DNA from: an uncultured Acidimicrobiales bacterium
GTDB taxonomy: Bacteria > Actinomycetota > Acidimicrobiia > Acidimicrobiales > SZUA-35
Assembly (NCBI GenBank): GCA_937997485.1
Contig: CALKTH010000034.1
Location: forward strand, 1 to 64,000
DNA: 64,000 bases
Direction of reading: 5' to 3'
Numbering within the stretch: the stretch's first letter is position 1; every line of letters starts with the position of its first letter. Position numbers and translations under genes: made by a program. Under the pieces are notes generated by a model, which saw only the letters and a program-made list of their open reading frames with translations, was not told the DNA's origin and ran no database searches. This document shows positions 43,051-51,923 of the stretch, piece by piece.

Positions 43051-43725
43051 TCACACCCAGCGAGATCGCAGGCCGTCGCTTCCGGCGTCTTGTTCCCACG
43101 CACCCCCATGGGCGGGGAGGACACACCGCGAGTGCACCGGACGGTGTGCGCCGCCGGTCTGCAACTCGATCGGACCACCGGTCCCCCACCAGTGGGATCG
43201 CACGGCTTCGCCTTCGATCTCCAGCTCACCGTCGGCGGTGAGGAGCAGGCCGTGCGCAGTTCCCGTCTGCAGATAGGCCTCCGCTCCGAGCGGGGCGGCT
43301 TCCTTCGTCGACTCGAACTCCAGCTCCCAGCCGAGCGGGACACGATCCCCGACACCAGAGAGTAAAAGCTCGTCGGCTCGGTCGATGGCGAGGGCAAAGG
43401 CCTCGAGCCCGTAACTCCAATGTTCCATTGGCGTCTCGCAGATGTGATCAGCCCAAAGGCCGCTTGTTCGAATCTCCCACCGATCGGCCGGCAGCGGCAC
43501 TGCGAGGTCTGAGATCACGATCGGCAGCTCACCCTTCCGCATGTAGGCAGCGAGAAAGGAGGCCACGCCTCCATCACGATTCGGGTGGCGCCCGATCTGG
43601 AACGACACTGAGGAGGCAGGCGAAACGTCGGTCTCTGCGATGAGGATGTCCAGCCGGTGGGACTCTTCCCACTCAAGTGCTTCGGTGGGTTCGTGCCTGG
43701 CTTCGGCGGTGTGGTCGACCCTCAC
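43051..43725 (-). CDS. conserved hypothetical protein, beta-rich
   Basis: This 224-residue soluble protein is of unknown function. Segments such as GLWADHICETPMEHWSYGLE, GDRVPLGWELEFES and HWWGTGGPIELQ suggest a beta-sandwich or lipocalin/CrtC-like fold related to DUF7064-type proteins, from memory and with low certainty. No signal peptide is present. The GTG at 43725 is leaderless, with TACGGT seven bases upstream. It is divergent from the first GTPase gene and ends 13 bases from the convergent DUF368 gene. Confidence 0.72.
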   Translation of the reverse strand: MRVDHTAEARHEPTEALEWEESHRLDILIAETDVSPASSVSFQIGRHPNRDGGVASFLAAYMRKGELPIVISDLAVPLPADRWEIRTSGLWADHICETPMEHWSYGLEAFALAIDRADELLLSGVGDRVPLGWELEFESTKEAAPLGAEAYLQTGTAHGLLLTADGELEIEGEAVRSHWWGTGGPIELQTGGAHRPVHSRCVLPAHGGAWEQDAGSDGLRSRWV

Positions 43726-43732
43726 GAGGCAG

Positions 43733-43738
43733 ACCGTA
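43733..43738 (-). promoter_or_regulatory. -10 element for leaderless gene at 43725
   Basis: TACGGT on the minus strand, then CTGCCTC, then the GTG at 43725. Confidence 0.5.
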
Positions 43739-43780
43739 GCCTTCCTTCACCTCCCCCTCTGGTTTGCCCCGCGCATCCAC

Positions 43781-43786
43781 TACTCT
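43781..43786 (+). promoter_or_regulatory. -10 element for leaderless GTPase gene
   Basis: TACTCT, then CGACAACG, then the GTG at 43795. Confidence 0.5.
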
Positions 43787-43794
43787 CGACAACG

Positions 43795-45552
43795 GTGTCG
43801 GATCAGCGTGCGCTCGTTTCTCGCCTCGTGGCGCTCCGTTCGGGCCTCGACGGGGTCGACTTCTCTCTCGGGTTGCCCGAGACCATCGACGCGGACCAAA
43901 CGCGAACCGAGCTTGCCTCTCAGATCAACGACTACCTGATTCCCCGCCTCAAGCGGCTGGACGCTCCCCTGCTCACCGTGCTCGGTGGCTCCACCGGTTC
44001 AGGCAAGTCGACGATCACCAACACGATCGCTGGCGCCGACGTGTCGCCCTCCGGCGTGCTGCGGCCCACAACGCGAGCCCCCGTTCTGATCTGCCATCCA
44101 GACGACCAGTCGTGGTTTGCCAGCGACGATCTGCTGCCGGATCTGGTGCGGCACACGGGCGCTGACCCCACCGCTTCGGACCCCGTCAAGGGTTCAGCGG
44201 GCGGTGCCTCACCGCACCGGTCGCTGCGCATCGTCCCGGTGCCAACGCTCTTGCCCGGACTGGCCCTGATCGACGCTCCCGACATCGACTCGGTGGAGGA
44301 AGCCAACCGAGAGCTGGCCACTCAGCTGTTGGCTGCCGCGGATCTGTGGCTGTTCGTCACCACCGCGGTTCGCTACGCCGATGCCGTCCCGTGGGAGTTC
44401 CTCGAGCGGGCCCGCGATCGCGGCACCTCGCTCGCCGTGATCATCAATCGGGTGCCCGAGGGTGCCGGGTCAGAGATCGTGCCGCACCTCGAGGGCATGT
44501 TGACCGAGGCAGGGTTCGCCGAGCTTCCCGTGTTCGACATCGAGCAGGGTGACCTCGTCGAGGGCCGGCTCCCGGCCGCCGCCGTCGCCGATCTCCAGCA
44601 ACTGCTTCACGGCCTCGCCGCCGACGCAGAGGGTCGAGCTCACATCGTCCGCAAGACGCTCGATGGTGCCCTCGCCAGTATCGAACCAAGGGCACGAGAC
44701 GTTGTTGCCGCGGCCAAGGCACAAGACACCGCTGTTGAGGAGTTGCGTCTCCAGGTGGAGCGGACGGTGGTGGCCACGAAGTCAGAGATCGCCCAGACCC
44801 TGGCGAGCGGCGCAGTCCTGCGGGGCGAAGTGCTCGATCGCTGGCAGGAGCTCATTGGCACGAACGAGATGATGCGGGCCATCCAGAGCCGGATCACCTC
44901 GATTCGGGACAGGATTGGCGGCTTCATTCGGGGCCGGAGCGCGGCGACCTCCGAGGTGCAGGGAGAGATCACGTCTGCGTTGGAGCGCTTGCTCGCCGAT
45001 CACGCGGATCGGGCATCACTCGCCATCGTCACCTCGTGGCGGCAACTGCCCGGCGGACGTGCGCTTCTCGATGATCGAGGAAGTGCTCATCGCCGGACCG
45101 AGCTGGCGAAGTTGGAGCGAGCATCGGACGAGTACCGGGCTGCGCTCGCCCCGGAGATTCGGGCATGGCAGGACGACATTCTCGATCTGGTCCGCAGTCG
45201 GGGCGCAGGCAAGCGCAACGTGGCCCGAGTGATGGCGTTCGGTGTGAACGGGATCGGCGTGGCGCTGATGATCGTGCTCTTCGCCCAGACGGGCGGCATC
45301 ACCGGCGGCGAAGTCGCCGTTGCGTCCGGAACCGCAACCGTCTCGCAGGCACTCCTCAACGCTCTGTTCGGAGAGCAGGCGGTGAGGGAGCTGGCGGACG
45401 AGGCCCGCAACAAGCTGATCGAGCGGGTCGACCGACTGCTCGACGAAGACGCAAACCGCTTCCGCACGACGTTGTGGCAAACGGTCTCCACGCCTGACCG
45501 CACCGAGCATCTCGAAGAGGCGCTGCATGTCCTGATGCAGGAGCGGGCGTGA
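43795..45552 (+). CDS. dynamin-like GTPase (first of tandem pair)
   Basis: This 585-residue protein has the P-loop GGSTGSGKST at about residue 66, a switch-II motif DAPDID in place of DxxG, and IINRVPE at the NKxD position. A long helical region follows, then a hydrophobic segment (VMAFGVNGIGVALMIVLFAQ) near residue 480 suited to membrane contact. This is the plan of bacterial dynamin-like proteins such as Streptomyces DynA/DynB and mycobacterial IniA, which fuse or stabilise membranes. The GTG start is leaderless. The next gene overlaps it by four bases and encodes a second GTPase, so a heteromeric complex is likely. Confidence 0.85.
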   Translation: MSDQRALVSRLVALRSGLDGVDFSLGLPETIDADQTRTELASQINDYLIPRLKRLDAPLLTVLGGSTGSGKSTITNTIAGADVSPSGVLRPTTRAPVLICHPDDQSWFASDDLLPDLVRHTGADPTASDPVKGSAGGASPHRSLRIVPVPTLLPGLALIDAPDIDSVEEANRELATQLLAAADLWLFVTTAVRYADAVPWEFLERARDRGTSLAVIINRVPEGAGSEIVPHLEGMLTEAGFAELPVFDIEQGDLVEGRLPAAAVADLQQLLHGLAADAEGRAHIVRKTLDGALASIEPRARDVVAAAKAQDTAVEELRLQVERTVVATKSEIAQTLASGAVLRGEVLDRWQELIGTNEMMRAIQSRITSIRDRIGGFIRGRSAATSEVQGEITSALERLLADHADRASLAIVTSWRQLPGGRALLDDRGSAHRRTELAKLERASDEYRAALAPEIRAWQDDILDLVRSRGAGKRNVARVMAFGVNGIGVALMIVLFAQTGGITGGEVAVASGTATVSQALLNALFGEQAVRELADEARNKLIERVDRLLDEDANRFRTTLWQTVSTPDRTEHLEEALHVLMQERA

Positions 45553-47162
45553 TCCGCCAGGCTTCGGAGACAACGGGCGATCTCCCGCGCCAGCTACAGG
45601 CGCTGAGCCGGGCAGTCGAGCTCGCTCATGGGCGCCTCGACGAATCGGCCGTGACCTTCGGCCGACACGTGGTGTCCAAGGCCGACGAGCGCCTCCAACA
45701 CGGTTCCACCCACACCGTTGCAGCGATGCTTGGCGCTACCGGCTCGGGCAAGAGCTCGCTGACCAACGCGCTGGTTGGTTCCACAGTGGCAACGACCGGC
45801 GTACGTCGACCCACCACGTCCAGCACGTTGGCCTGCAGCTGGGGCAACGACAACGCTGATGGGCTGCTTGACTGGCTCGAGATCCGCAATCGTCATCATG
45901 TCGGGAACGAGCAGGGCATCGATGGTCTCGTCCTTCTCGATGTGCCCGATCACGATTCGGTCGCCGTTGAGCATCGGCTCGAGATGGAGCGGGTGGCCGA
46001 ACAGGCCGACTTGCTGGTGTGGGTGACGGACCCCGAGAAGTACGCCGATGCGGCACTGCACGCGTACCTGCGAATGCTCAGCTCCCACGGTGCGGTCATG
46101 CTCATCGTGCTGAACAAGTCAGACCTGCTCAGCCGGAACGACCTCGCACTGTGCCGCAAGGATCTCACTCGGCTGCTGGCCGAGGACGGGATCGAGTCGC
46201 CGGTCATCATCACAGCATCGGCCACTACCGGAGAGGGCGTGGCCGAGATCAAGAGTGCGCTGAGCCATGCGGTTCGGTCCCGAGAGGCGATGCAGACTCG
46301 GCTTGCGGCCGACATTCGGGCGGTGGCCGGAGATTTGCTCGCTGCGACCGGCGGTGGCGCGTCCGGATCGAACAAGAAGTGGGGCCGCAAGGATCGAGAC
46401 GTGGACGATCTCGTGACGGAGCTCGTCGCCAGTACCGGCATTGATGCGGTGACTGAAGCCGTTGCCGCCGGACGGCGCAGTGATGCGAAGCGACACACCG
46501 GCTGGCCCTACACCCGCTGGGTTGGCCGCCTGCGCCCCCACCCATTGCGGCGCCTTCATCTTGGCCAGGGGAGCAGCGGTCGCAGTTCGCTGCCGTCGCC
46601 AACTGGCACGCAGATGCTACGAGCCGAGACTGCAATCCGGGGCTACGCCGATGCTGTGGCCAGCGAGCTCCCTGCCCCGTGGCCCGACACCATCCGCACC
46701 GTCGCCCGTCCCGCCCCCGAGGCGTTGAGAGACGGACTCGACAACGCCGTGGCCGATGCGGTGCGGGAGCACACCGACGGAACCCCCCGTTGGTGGCGCG
46801 CCGTGGGGGCTGTGCAATGGCTCTTCGCCTTGATCGCTCTGGCCGGCGCGCTGTGGCTCCTTGCCCTGTTCGGGCTCGCTTGGCTGCAGATTCCCGAACC
46901 TCCGCTCCCCGAGATCGGCCAGGTGCCCGTGCCGACCGCCATGTTCTTGGGCGGGATCCTTCTCGGTGTGTTGCTGGCGTTCATCACCCGGCCGCTGACG
47001 AAGGTCAGCGCACAGCGAGCAGCGAAACGCGTTCGAGAGCAGGCAGGCGAGCGGGTCCGGACCGTTGCCGACGAACTCGTCGTGGCTCCCGTCGCCGCCG
47101 AGCTCGAGAGTCGCAACGAGCTTCTGGACCAGCTCGAGTCGATAGTCTCTGGCCGTGCCTGA
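45549..47162 (+). CDS. dynamin-like GTPase (second of tandem pair)
   Basis: This 537-residue protein has the P-loop GATGSGKSS near residue 62, switch motif DVPDHDS and a canonical NKSD for guanine recognition. The C-terminal third contains two transmembrane helices (LFALIALAGALWLLALFGLA and TAMFLGGILLGVLLAFI) followed by a coiled coil. It begins with GTG overlapping the stop of the first GTPase gene. Two adjacent dynamin-like genes, one with true transmembrane helices, recall Streptomyces dynAB, which acts at sporulation septa. Confidence 0.87.
   Translation: MIRQASETTGDLPRQLQALSRAVELAHGRLDESAVTFGRHVVSKADERLQHGSTHTVAAMLGATGSGKSSLTNALVGSTVATTGVRRPTTSSTLACSWGNDNADGLLDWLEIRNRHHVGNEQGIDGLVLLDVPDHDSVAVEHRLEMERVAEQADLLVWVTDPEKYADAALHAYLRMLSSHGAVMLIVLNKSDLLSRNDLALCRKDLTRLLAEDGIESPVIITASATTGEGVAEIKSALSHAVRSREAMQTRLAADIRAVAGDLLAATGGGASGSNKKWGRKDRDVDDLVTELVASTGIDAVTEAVAAGRRSDAKRHTGWPYTRWVGRLRPHPLRRLHLGQGSSGRSSLPSPTGTQMLRAETAIRGYADAVASELPAPWPDTIRTVARPAPEALRDGLDNAVADAVREHTDGTPRWWRAVGAVQWLFALIALAGALWLLALFGLAWLQIPEPPLPEIGQVPVPTAMFLGGILLGVLLAFITRPLTKVSAQRAAKRVREQAGERVRTVADELVVAPVAAELESRNELLDQLESIVSGRA
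47143..47148 (+). promoter_or_regulatory. -10 element for leaderless SCP2 gene
   Basis: TAGTCT lies inside the end of the preceding GTPase gene, six bases before the GTG at 47155. Confidence 0.5.
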
Positions 47163-47538
47163 GGACCAGTTTCGCTATCTGAGTGCAGAGTGGATGGCCG
47201 CGGCCGACGCCGCCCTCTCTGCTGTCCCGCCCCAGGAAGAGAACGTGCGAATCGGCTTCCGCATCACCGAAGGTCCCGACGGGGATCACGAGTACGTGCT
47301 TCGTCTCGGACCAGAGAGCGTTGGGTTGGAGCCTGGAGCCAGCGATGCACCCGTCACCCTGAACATGCCCTGGGACGTTGCGGTAGGCGTGGCGAAGAAC
47401 GAGGAGAGCGCGCAACGGGCGTTCCTCGACGGGCAGATCAGGCTTGGGGGCGACGCCAGCTTCCTGCTCGGGCACGCCGACTCGATGGCCGAGGCCGACG
47501 AACGCCTCGAGGTCCTGCGAGAGCGCACAACGTTCTGA
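47155..47538 (+). CDS. SCP2 sterol-transfer-domain protein
   Basis: This 127-residue protein has the SCP2 pattern: EWMAAADAALSAVP at the N-terminus, central beta strands, and VTLNMPWDVAVGVAKNEESA followed by AFLDGQIRLGGDASFLL near the C-terminus. SCP2 domains bind fatty acyl chains or sterols. It overlaps the second GTPase gene by eight bases but has its own leaderless -10. A role in lipid handling together with the GTPases is possible, not shown. Confidence 0.88.
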   Translation: MPEDQFRYLSAEWMAAADAALSAVPPQEENVRIGFRITEGPDGDHEYVLRLGPESVGLEPGASDAPVTLNMPWDVAVGVAKNEESAQRAFLDGQIRLGGDASFLLGHADSMAEADERLEVLRERTTF

Positions 47539-47557
47539 ACCGAACCGGGTGGCGCGG

Positions 47558-47563
47558 TACGTT
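47558..47563 (+). promoter_or_regulatory. -10 element for leaderless glycosylase gene
   Basis: TACGTT, then GTCGCC, then the ATG at 47570. Confidence 0.55.
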
Positions 47564-47569
47564 GTCGCC

Positions 47570-48445
47570 ATGCCCGAGATGCCAGAAGTGCAGGCCCACG
47601 CCGAGCGGATGACCGCCGCGCTGGCCGGTGCGACGCTCGAGAAGTTCCAGCTCATCAACTTTGCCGGCTTGAAGACGTTCAACCCGCCAGCCGATGCGGC
47701 CGTGGGGCGGAAGGTCAGCGGGGTCGAGCGGCGAGCGAAGTATCTGCTGATCCGTTTCGAAGGCGATCTCACTCACGTGGTGCACCTCATGCAGGGCGGA
47801 CGCCTGCGGCCCGACCCCAAGCAATCGAAGAAGCCTCGCAACGGCATTGCTCGCTGGATCTTCAGCGACCTTCCCGAGGATGCCGATGGTGAGACCACTG
47901 CCGAGGCTTGGCTGCTCACCGAGGCGGGAACCGAACGCAAGGCTGGCGTCTGGGCCGTGCAGGGCGATCTGCTTTCGCAAGATCCTCTTCTCGGCCTCGC
48001 ACCCGAGGCTGATCAGCTCAGCAGAGACCAGCTGGCCGAGATTCTGCAGGATCAGTCGCGAAGGCTCCACGGCGTGCTTCGTTCTCAGCGAATCATCTCC
48101 GGCCTAGGACGCATGCTGGCCAATGAGATTCTCTTCGAGGCTGGCATCTCTCCCTTCGCCAACTGTTCCAAACTGACCGACGACGAGATCACGACCCTCC
48201 ACGAGGTAATCCAGAAGACGGTCGCAGCAGCCACCGATCATGAGCGGACCTTGGACGACATCGGCAAGAGCGCTGACCGGCCTTCGAAGGTCCACAACCG
48301 TTCGGGCGAACCCTGCGTCGATGACGACTGCGACAACACGATTCACACCGTGGAGTACCGCAAGTACACCGTCTTCTACTGCCCCACCCGCCAAACCAAT
48401 GGCAAGGTGCTGGCTGACAACACCACCAGCAAGTTCTTGAAGTAG
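47570..48445 (+). CDS. Fpg/Nei-family DNA glycosylase with altered zinc finger
   Basis: This 291-residue protein starts MPEMPEVQ, giving the N-terminal proline nucleophile and glutamate of Fpg/Nei bifunctional glycosylases. The conserved lysine in RRAKYLL and the helix-two-turn-helix (ISGLGRMLANEILFEAGISP) are present. The C-terminal zinc finger has C-x4-C and then FYCPTRQ where CPxCQ is expected, so the fourth cysteine is arginine (codon CGC, one base from TGC). Zinc binding, and with it DNA binding, may be altered. The substrate, oxidised purine or pyrimidine, cannot be set. The start is leaderless. Confidence 0.9.
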   Translation: MPEMPEVQAHAERMTAALAGATLEKFQLINFAGLKTFNPPADAAVGRKVSGVERRAKYLLIRFEGDLTHVVHLMQGGRLRPDPKQSKKPRNGIARWIFSDLPEDADGETTAEAWLLTEAGTERKAGVWAVQGDLLSQDPLLGLAPEADQLSRDQLAEILQDQSRRLHGVLRSQRIISGLGRMLANEILFEAGISPFANCSKLTDDEITTLHEVIQKTVAAATDHERTLDDIGKSADRPSKVHNRSGEPCVDDDCDNTIHTVEYRKYTVFYCPTRQTNGKVLADNTTSKFLK

Positions 48446-48482
48446 ACGGAGCACGCCATCAAGATCTCGGGAAACGCAGCCG

Positions 48483-48863
48483 ATGTCTCGATATGGAATC
48501 GGAACAGGCAACTGCTTCGGTGCCCAGTTCTGGCAGGACATCGAGAAGGCTCGCACCCACCAAGACCCCACCGAGCGTCTGACCGAACTGCTTCGCGGCC
48601 GGACGCCTGCTGAGCTTGCGGCGTTCGACGAATCATTCCGGGCAACACTCGGCCGGGCTTACAACTGGAACCTATGGGGCGCCGCTCACATTGCACTTGA
48701 TGGCTGCTCGGAGGACGGCTTCGAGTACTTCCGAACCTGGCTCATCATGCAGGGTCAACACTTCTTTGAGCGAGTACTCCGCGAACTCGGTGAAGGCTGG
48801 GACTTCGACGATGTCGACCAAATGAGCGTCCGATACCCAAGACTCACCACCTTGTTCGAGTAG
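48483..48863 (+). CDS. DUF4240-like protein, short C-terminus
   Basis: This 126-residue protein contains the DUF4240 landmarks FWQDIEKAR near the N-terminus, WNLWGAAHIALDGCSEDGFE in the middle and YFRTWLIMQGQHFFERVL. Known members are longer (about 160-190 residues) and end in an acidic tail; here translation ends soon after the core (RYPRLTTLFE). It may be a shortened member. No clear ribosome-binding site is seen, so the start is uncertain. It lies 37 bases after the glycosylase gene. Confidence 0.75.
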   Translation: MSRYGIGTGNCFGAQFWQDIEKARTHQDPTERLTELLRGRTPAELAAFDESFRATLGRAYNWNLWGAAHIALDGCSEDGFEYFRTWLIMQGQHFFERVLRELGEGWDFDDVDQMSVRYPRLTTLFE

Positions 48864-48882
48864 CCCACCGGACACGAGCGTT

Positions 48883-48934
48883 CCTCAGATCCTTCACGTG
48901 TCTCTGGTGGCCTGACACCAGCAAGACGCTGAGG
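48883..48934. terminator. nested hairpin between convergent genes
   Basis: CTGGTG (48904-48909) pairs with CACCAG (48916-48921), enclosed by CCTCAG (48883-48888) and CTGAGG (48929-48934). It lies between the DUF4240-like gene and the convergent HNH gene. Confidence 0.55.
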
Positions 48935-48965
48935 GGTAGCCCAGAACTCTGCCTCGCCCGCGTGT

Positions 48966-50621
48966 CTACAGCAGACCGAGTGCTTCTTGTTGGGTCTTCC
49001 AGTTGTGGCAGGGCACGCATTTCGCATCACCATTCACGGGGAGCGTCGGCCCGCCCCTGCTGTGGGGGACGATGTGGTCGGCCTGACACTTGGCCGCAGG
49101 CGTGTCGCAGCCAACTCCCTGGCAGTGTTCATCTCGAATCATGATTCCAAGCCGCTTCGCGCCCTTGAACAATCGAGCCTTCTTGCTGGCCTGGAAGTCA
49201 AGATCCGGTAGGCCGAGAGTGAATCTCCGGATCGAGCCTGCGAGCGCTCCCATCAACGCCGTGTCCGGGCTGATCGTGAGCCCGGACTCGGTGCGACATC
49301 GCATGAGCTCGATGTCTTCGCGCTCGGCGTCATCGGCAAGAACTTCACCGGCTGCGATCTGGCGGCGGAAGGCCGTCAGCAACGCATCGGACTCAGCGCA
49401 CTCTTCGTCGCTAGGGAACAGGTGCGCGTACTCAGGATCCACCCCATGCGCCGCGCTGAGCGAGTTCGTCGTTTCGGCCCTGTGCGCAGTACCTACCCGA
49501 ACGAGAGGGCGGGGGTCGACGCCTCCAATGTCGTCATCGCCAGGACCGTCACCGCCAGCACTGTCATCGCCAAGATGCCTGCCGACCGCATGTTCGGCGA
49601 TCACCGAAGCGGCCCCCGGGGTGGTGTTGCTCCCGGCGGAGCCGTTCGCTGCATCGTGCTTGGCGGCATCGACTTTGAACGTATCGTCCTTGGTCACAGC
49701 GTCGTCGGCTTCGGCCTGCCGGGCCGCTCGGCTTGCACGCACCTCCGCTCGGACTCGTTCCGCTTCGCGATCAGCAATCGCCGCTTCACGCTGATCTGCG
49801 GCGCGTTGGACTGAGGCCAGGTCGGCGACGAGGTTCACCACGACCTCGACGCCCGGATCCGAAGCCCCCGCCGATGACCGCAATGCGATCACGAGCGCAT
49901 CCACGAAACGTTGCCGATCGGTACGCAGGAGGTCAGCGGCCGAGATTTCGGCGTCGTCGCCGAGACGGGCTTTGGCCTCGGCCCAGTCCTCTTCGAAGAG
50001 GCGGTCGAGGTGCGGCTGAAGGGCGATGATGATCTGTTCCCACATGAGCGCCGGAATCATGGCCTCCAGGAGTACCGACTCGCCGATCTGTGCGTACACC
50101 GCAGAGCGATCGGCGAATGCGCGCTGGGCCTGCTCGTGAGGATCGATGGGGTCATTCGCGATGCCCCACATCTCCATGTTTCGTTCGAACACCGGCCACT
50201 GCTCCTGCGCCCATCCCAGGAAGAGGGCTTGGTCGCGAATGACAGCCTGACGGAGCCCGCGGCGGAGCATGAAGCGACGGATCAACCGAGCGTGCGCTGT
50301 CGAAATCACGGCCATCTGCATTGCCTGGAACACCAGCGGAAGCTGCGTTGTCAGATCCTTCCCGGTCTTGAGCCGGGACCCCATCGCCGTCGGGCTCTGG
50401 CGTGTGGCATCTGCCAACCAATTGGCCTGGCTCCGAACCCGATGCTTGGTCGCAAGCTTTCGGCGATCGGCTTCGACGAGCAACGCCATTTGGGCGGCAT
50501 CGAACTGGGTTTGCAGCTCTTCCAGGGCCACGAGCGTCTTCGACAGAGTGGTGTCGTCGATCGAGGTTGGCTCGTCATCGATGAGCTCTGTGAGCGCCTT
50601 GGAAAGTGCCGCCGTCCCCAT
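48966..50621 (-). CDS. DUF222 / HNH endonuclease domain protein
   Basis: This 551-residue protein has an N-terminal helical DUF222 domain (ALEELQTQFDAAQMALLVEA, SQANWLADATRQSP), a central low-complexity charged linker, and a C-terminal HNH nuclease domain with zinc cysteines and the catalytic motif (CQGVGC, CQADHIVPHSRGG, CVPCHN). Members, including the 13E12-repeat proteins of M. tuberculosis, are abundant in actinobacteria and several are under LexA control. The ATG at 50621 is leaderless with TACCAT six bases upstream, and a near-perfect SOS box lies just before that. No maturase or intron is seen. Confidence 0.93.
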   Translation of the reverse strand: MGTAALSKALTELIDDEPTSIDDTTLSKTLVALEELQTQFDAAQMALLVEADRRKLATKHRVRSQANWLADATRQSPTAMGSRLKTGKDLTTQLPLVFQAMQMAVISTAHARLIRRFMLRRGLRQAVIRDQALFLGWAQEQWPVFERNMEMWGIANDPIDPHEQAQRAFADRSAVYAQIGESVLLEAMIPALMWEQIIIALQPHLDRLFEEDWAEAKARLGDDAEISAADLLRTDRQRFVDALVIALRSSAGASDPGVEVVVNLVADLASVQRAADQREAAIADREAERVRAEVRASRAARQAEADDAVTKDDTFKVDAAKHDAANGSAGSNTTPGAASVIAEHAVGRHLGDDSAGGDGPGDDDIGGVDPRPLVRVGTAHRAETTNSLSAAHGVDPEYAHLFPSDEECAESDALLTAFRRQIAAGEVLADDAEREDIELMRCRTESGLTISPDTALMGALAGSIRRFTLGLPDLDFQASKKARLFKGAKRLGIMIRDEHCQGVGCDTPAAKCQADHIVPHSRGGPTLPVNGDAKCVPCHNWKTQQEALGLL

Positions 50622-50627
50622 AGAGGC

Positions 50628-50633
50628 ATGGTA
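50628..50633 (-). promoter_or_regulatory. -10 element for leaderless DUF222-HNH gene
   Basis: TACCAT on the minus strand, then GCCTCT, then the ATG at 50621. Confidence 0.6.
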
Positions 50634-50634
50634 G

Positions 50635-50650
50635 TCGAACGTGTGTTCGC
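50635..50650. promoter_or_regulatory. LexA SOS box
   Basis: TCGAACGTGTGTTCGC matches the actinobacterial SOS box TCGAAC-N4-GTTCGA at 11 of 12 defined positions (last base C instead of A). It abuts the -10 element on the upstream side, where bound LexA would block polymerase. The remaining gap to 50821 shows nothing recognisable. Confidence 0.8.
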
Positions 50651-50821
50651 TATCAACGTCTACCAGAGGAATTTGACTCTCCTTTCGTGCCTTTTGACGA
50701 AGACGGCGGAATCTCAAGGACCCAACATCGCGGCACCCAAAACGGCAGCGAACCCCGCCAAGGGCGAGGTCCACTGTTCAACACTTGGCTGCACCTCGAC
50801 GCAGTCGTCGAGAAGCGAGGG

Positions 50822-51805
50822 TTAGAGCAAGTCGGCGACCGCAGCGCGCTCTTCGGCGAGCTCGGCCCATGTGGCTTCCATGCGAGCCTGGCTGAACTCG
50901 TTGATCTCGAGCCCGGTCACCATGGAGAAGTCGCCATTGGCGCAGGTGGTGGGGTACGAGGTCACGATGCCTTCGGGCGAACCGTAGGAGCCGTCGGACA
51001 GGTAGGACATGGAGACCCAGTCACCATCTTCGGTGCCGAGCGCCCAGTCGTGCATGTGATCGATGGCAGCGTTGGCGGCCGAGGCTGCGGAGGACGCACC
51101 ACGGGCGTCGATGATGGCGGCGCCACGCTTGGCCACGGTGGGGATGAAGTCGCCCTCGAGCCAGGCCTGATCGCTGACGAGCTCAGCGGCGTTCTGGCCG
51201 TTGACTTCGCAGTGGAAGATGTCGGGGTACTGGGTGGAGCTGTGGTTGCCCCAGATGGTCATCTTCTTGATGTCGTTGACGCTGGTGCCGGTCTTGGCCG
51301 CAAGCTGGCTCATGGCCCGGTTGTGGTCGAGGCGGGTCATGGCCTGGATCTGACGGGGATCGATGTCGGGAGCGTTCGACAGCGTGATGAGGGCGTTCGT
51401 GTTGGCAGGGTTGCCGACGACGAGGGCCTTGATGTCCTTGCTGGCACTGTTGTTGATGGCCTTGCCCTGCGGGCCGAAAATTCCACCATTGGCCTGAAGA
51501 AGATCGGCACGTTCCATCCCGGCCTTGCGGGGCATGGCACCCACGAGGAGGGCGTAATCGGCATCGCCGAAGGCCACGTCGGCGTCGTCGGTCTTGACCA
51601 TGCCGGCCAGCAGCGGGAAGGCGCAGTCGTCGAGTTCCATGGCCACTCCTTCGAGCGCACCGAGGGCCGGAGTGATCTCCAGCATCTGGAGGATGACAGG
51701 CTGGTCCGGGCCAAGCATTCCGCCAGAGGCGATGCGGAACAGCAAGCTGTATCCGATCTGACCTGCAGCTCCAGTGACTGTGACTCGAACGGGTGCCTTG
51801 CTCAC
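50822..51805 (-). CDS. mdh: malate dehydrogenase
   Basis: This 327-residue enzyme interconverts malate and oxaloacetate with NAD. It has the Rossmann motif [16 protein letters not shown], the NAD-binding [10 protein letters not shown], the substrate arginine in MTRLDHNRA and the catalytic histidine in [12 protein letters not shown]. It is of the cytosolic-like type 2 MDH common in actinobacteria. The GTG at 51805 has AAAGGAG eight bases upstream, so this gene uses a normal ribosome-binding site. The TetR gene starts divergently at 51924. Confidence 0.97.
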   Translation of the reverse strand: MSKAPVRVTVTGAAGQIGYSLLFRIASGGMLGPDQPVILQMLEITPALGALEGVAMELDDCAFPLLAGMVKTDDADVAFGDADYALLVGAMPRKAGMERADLLQANGGIFGPQGKAINNSASKDIKALVVGNPANTNALITLSNAPDIDPRQIQAMTRLDHNRAMSQLAAKTGTSVNDIKKMTIWGNHSSTQYPDIFHCEVNGQNAAELVSDQAWLEGDFIPTVAKRGAAIIDARGASSAASAANAAIDHMHDWALGTEDGDWVSMSYLSDGSYGSPEGIVTSYPTTCANGDFSMVTGLEINEFSQARMEATWAELAEERAAVADLL

Positions 51806-51923
51806 GATTCGTGCTCCTTTGCGACGACGTAGATCAGCGCATGAGCGTACCGTGGTGAAGGCGAGGGGCGAATTTGAGTGCCGTCGACCAATCCTCATGC
51901 GACATGCAAGGAATTGCGGCACC

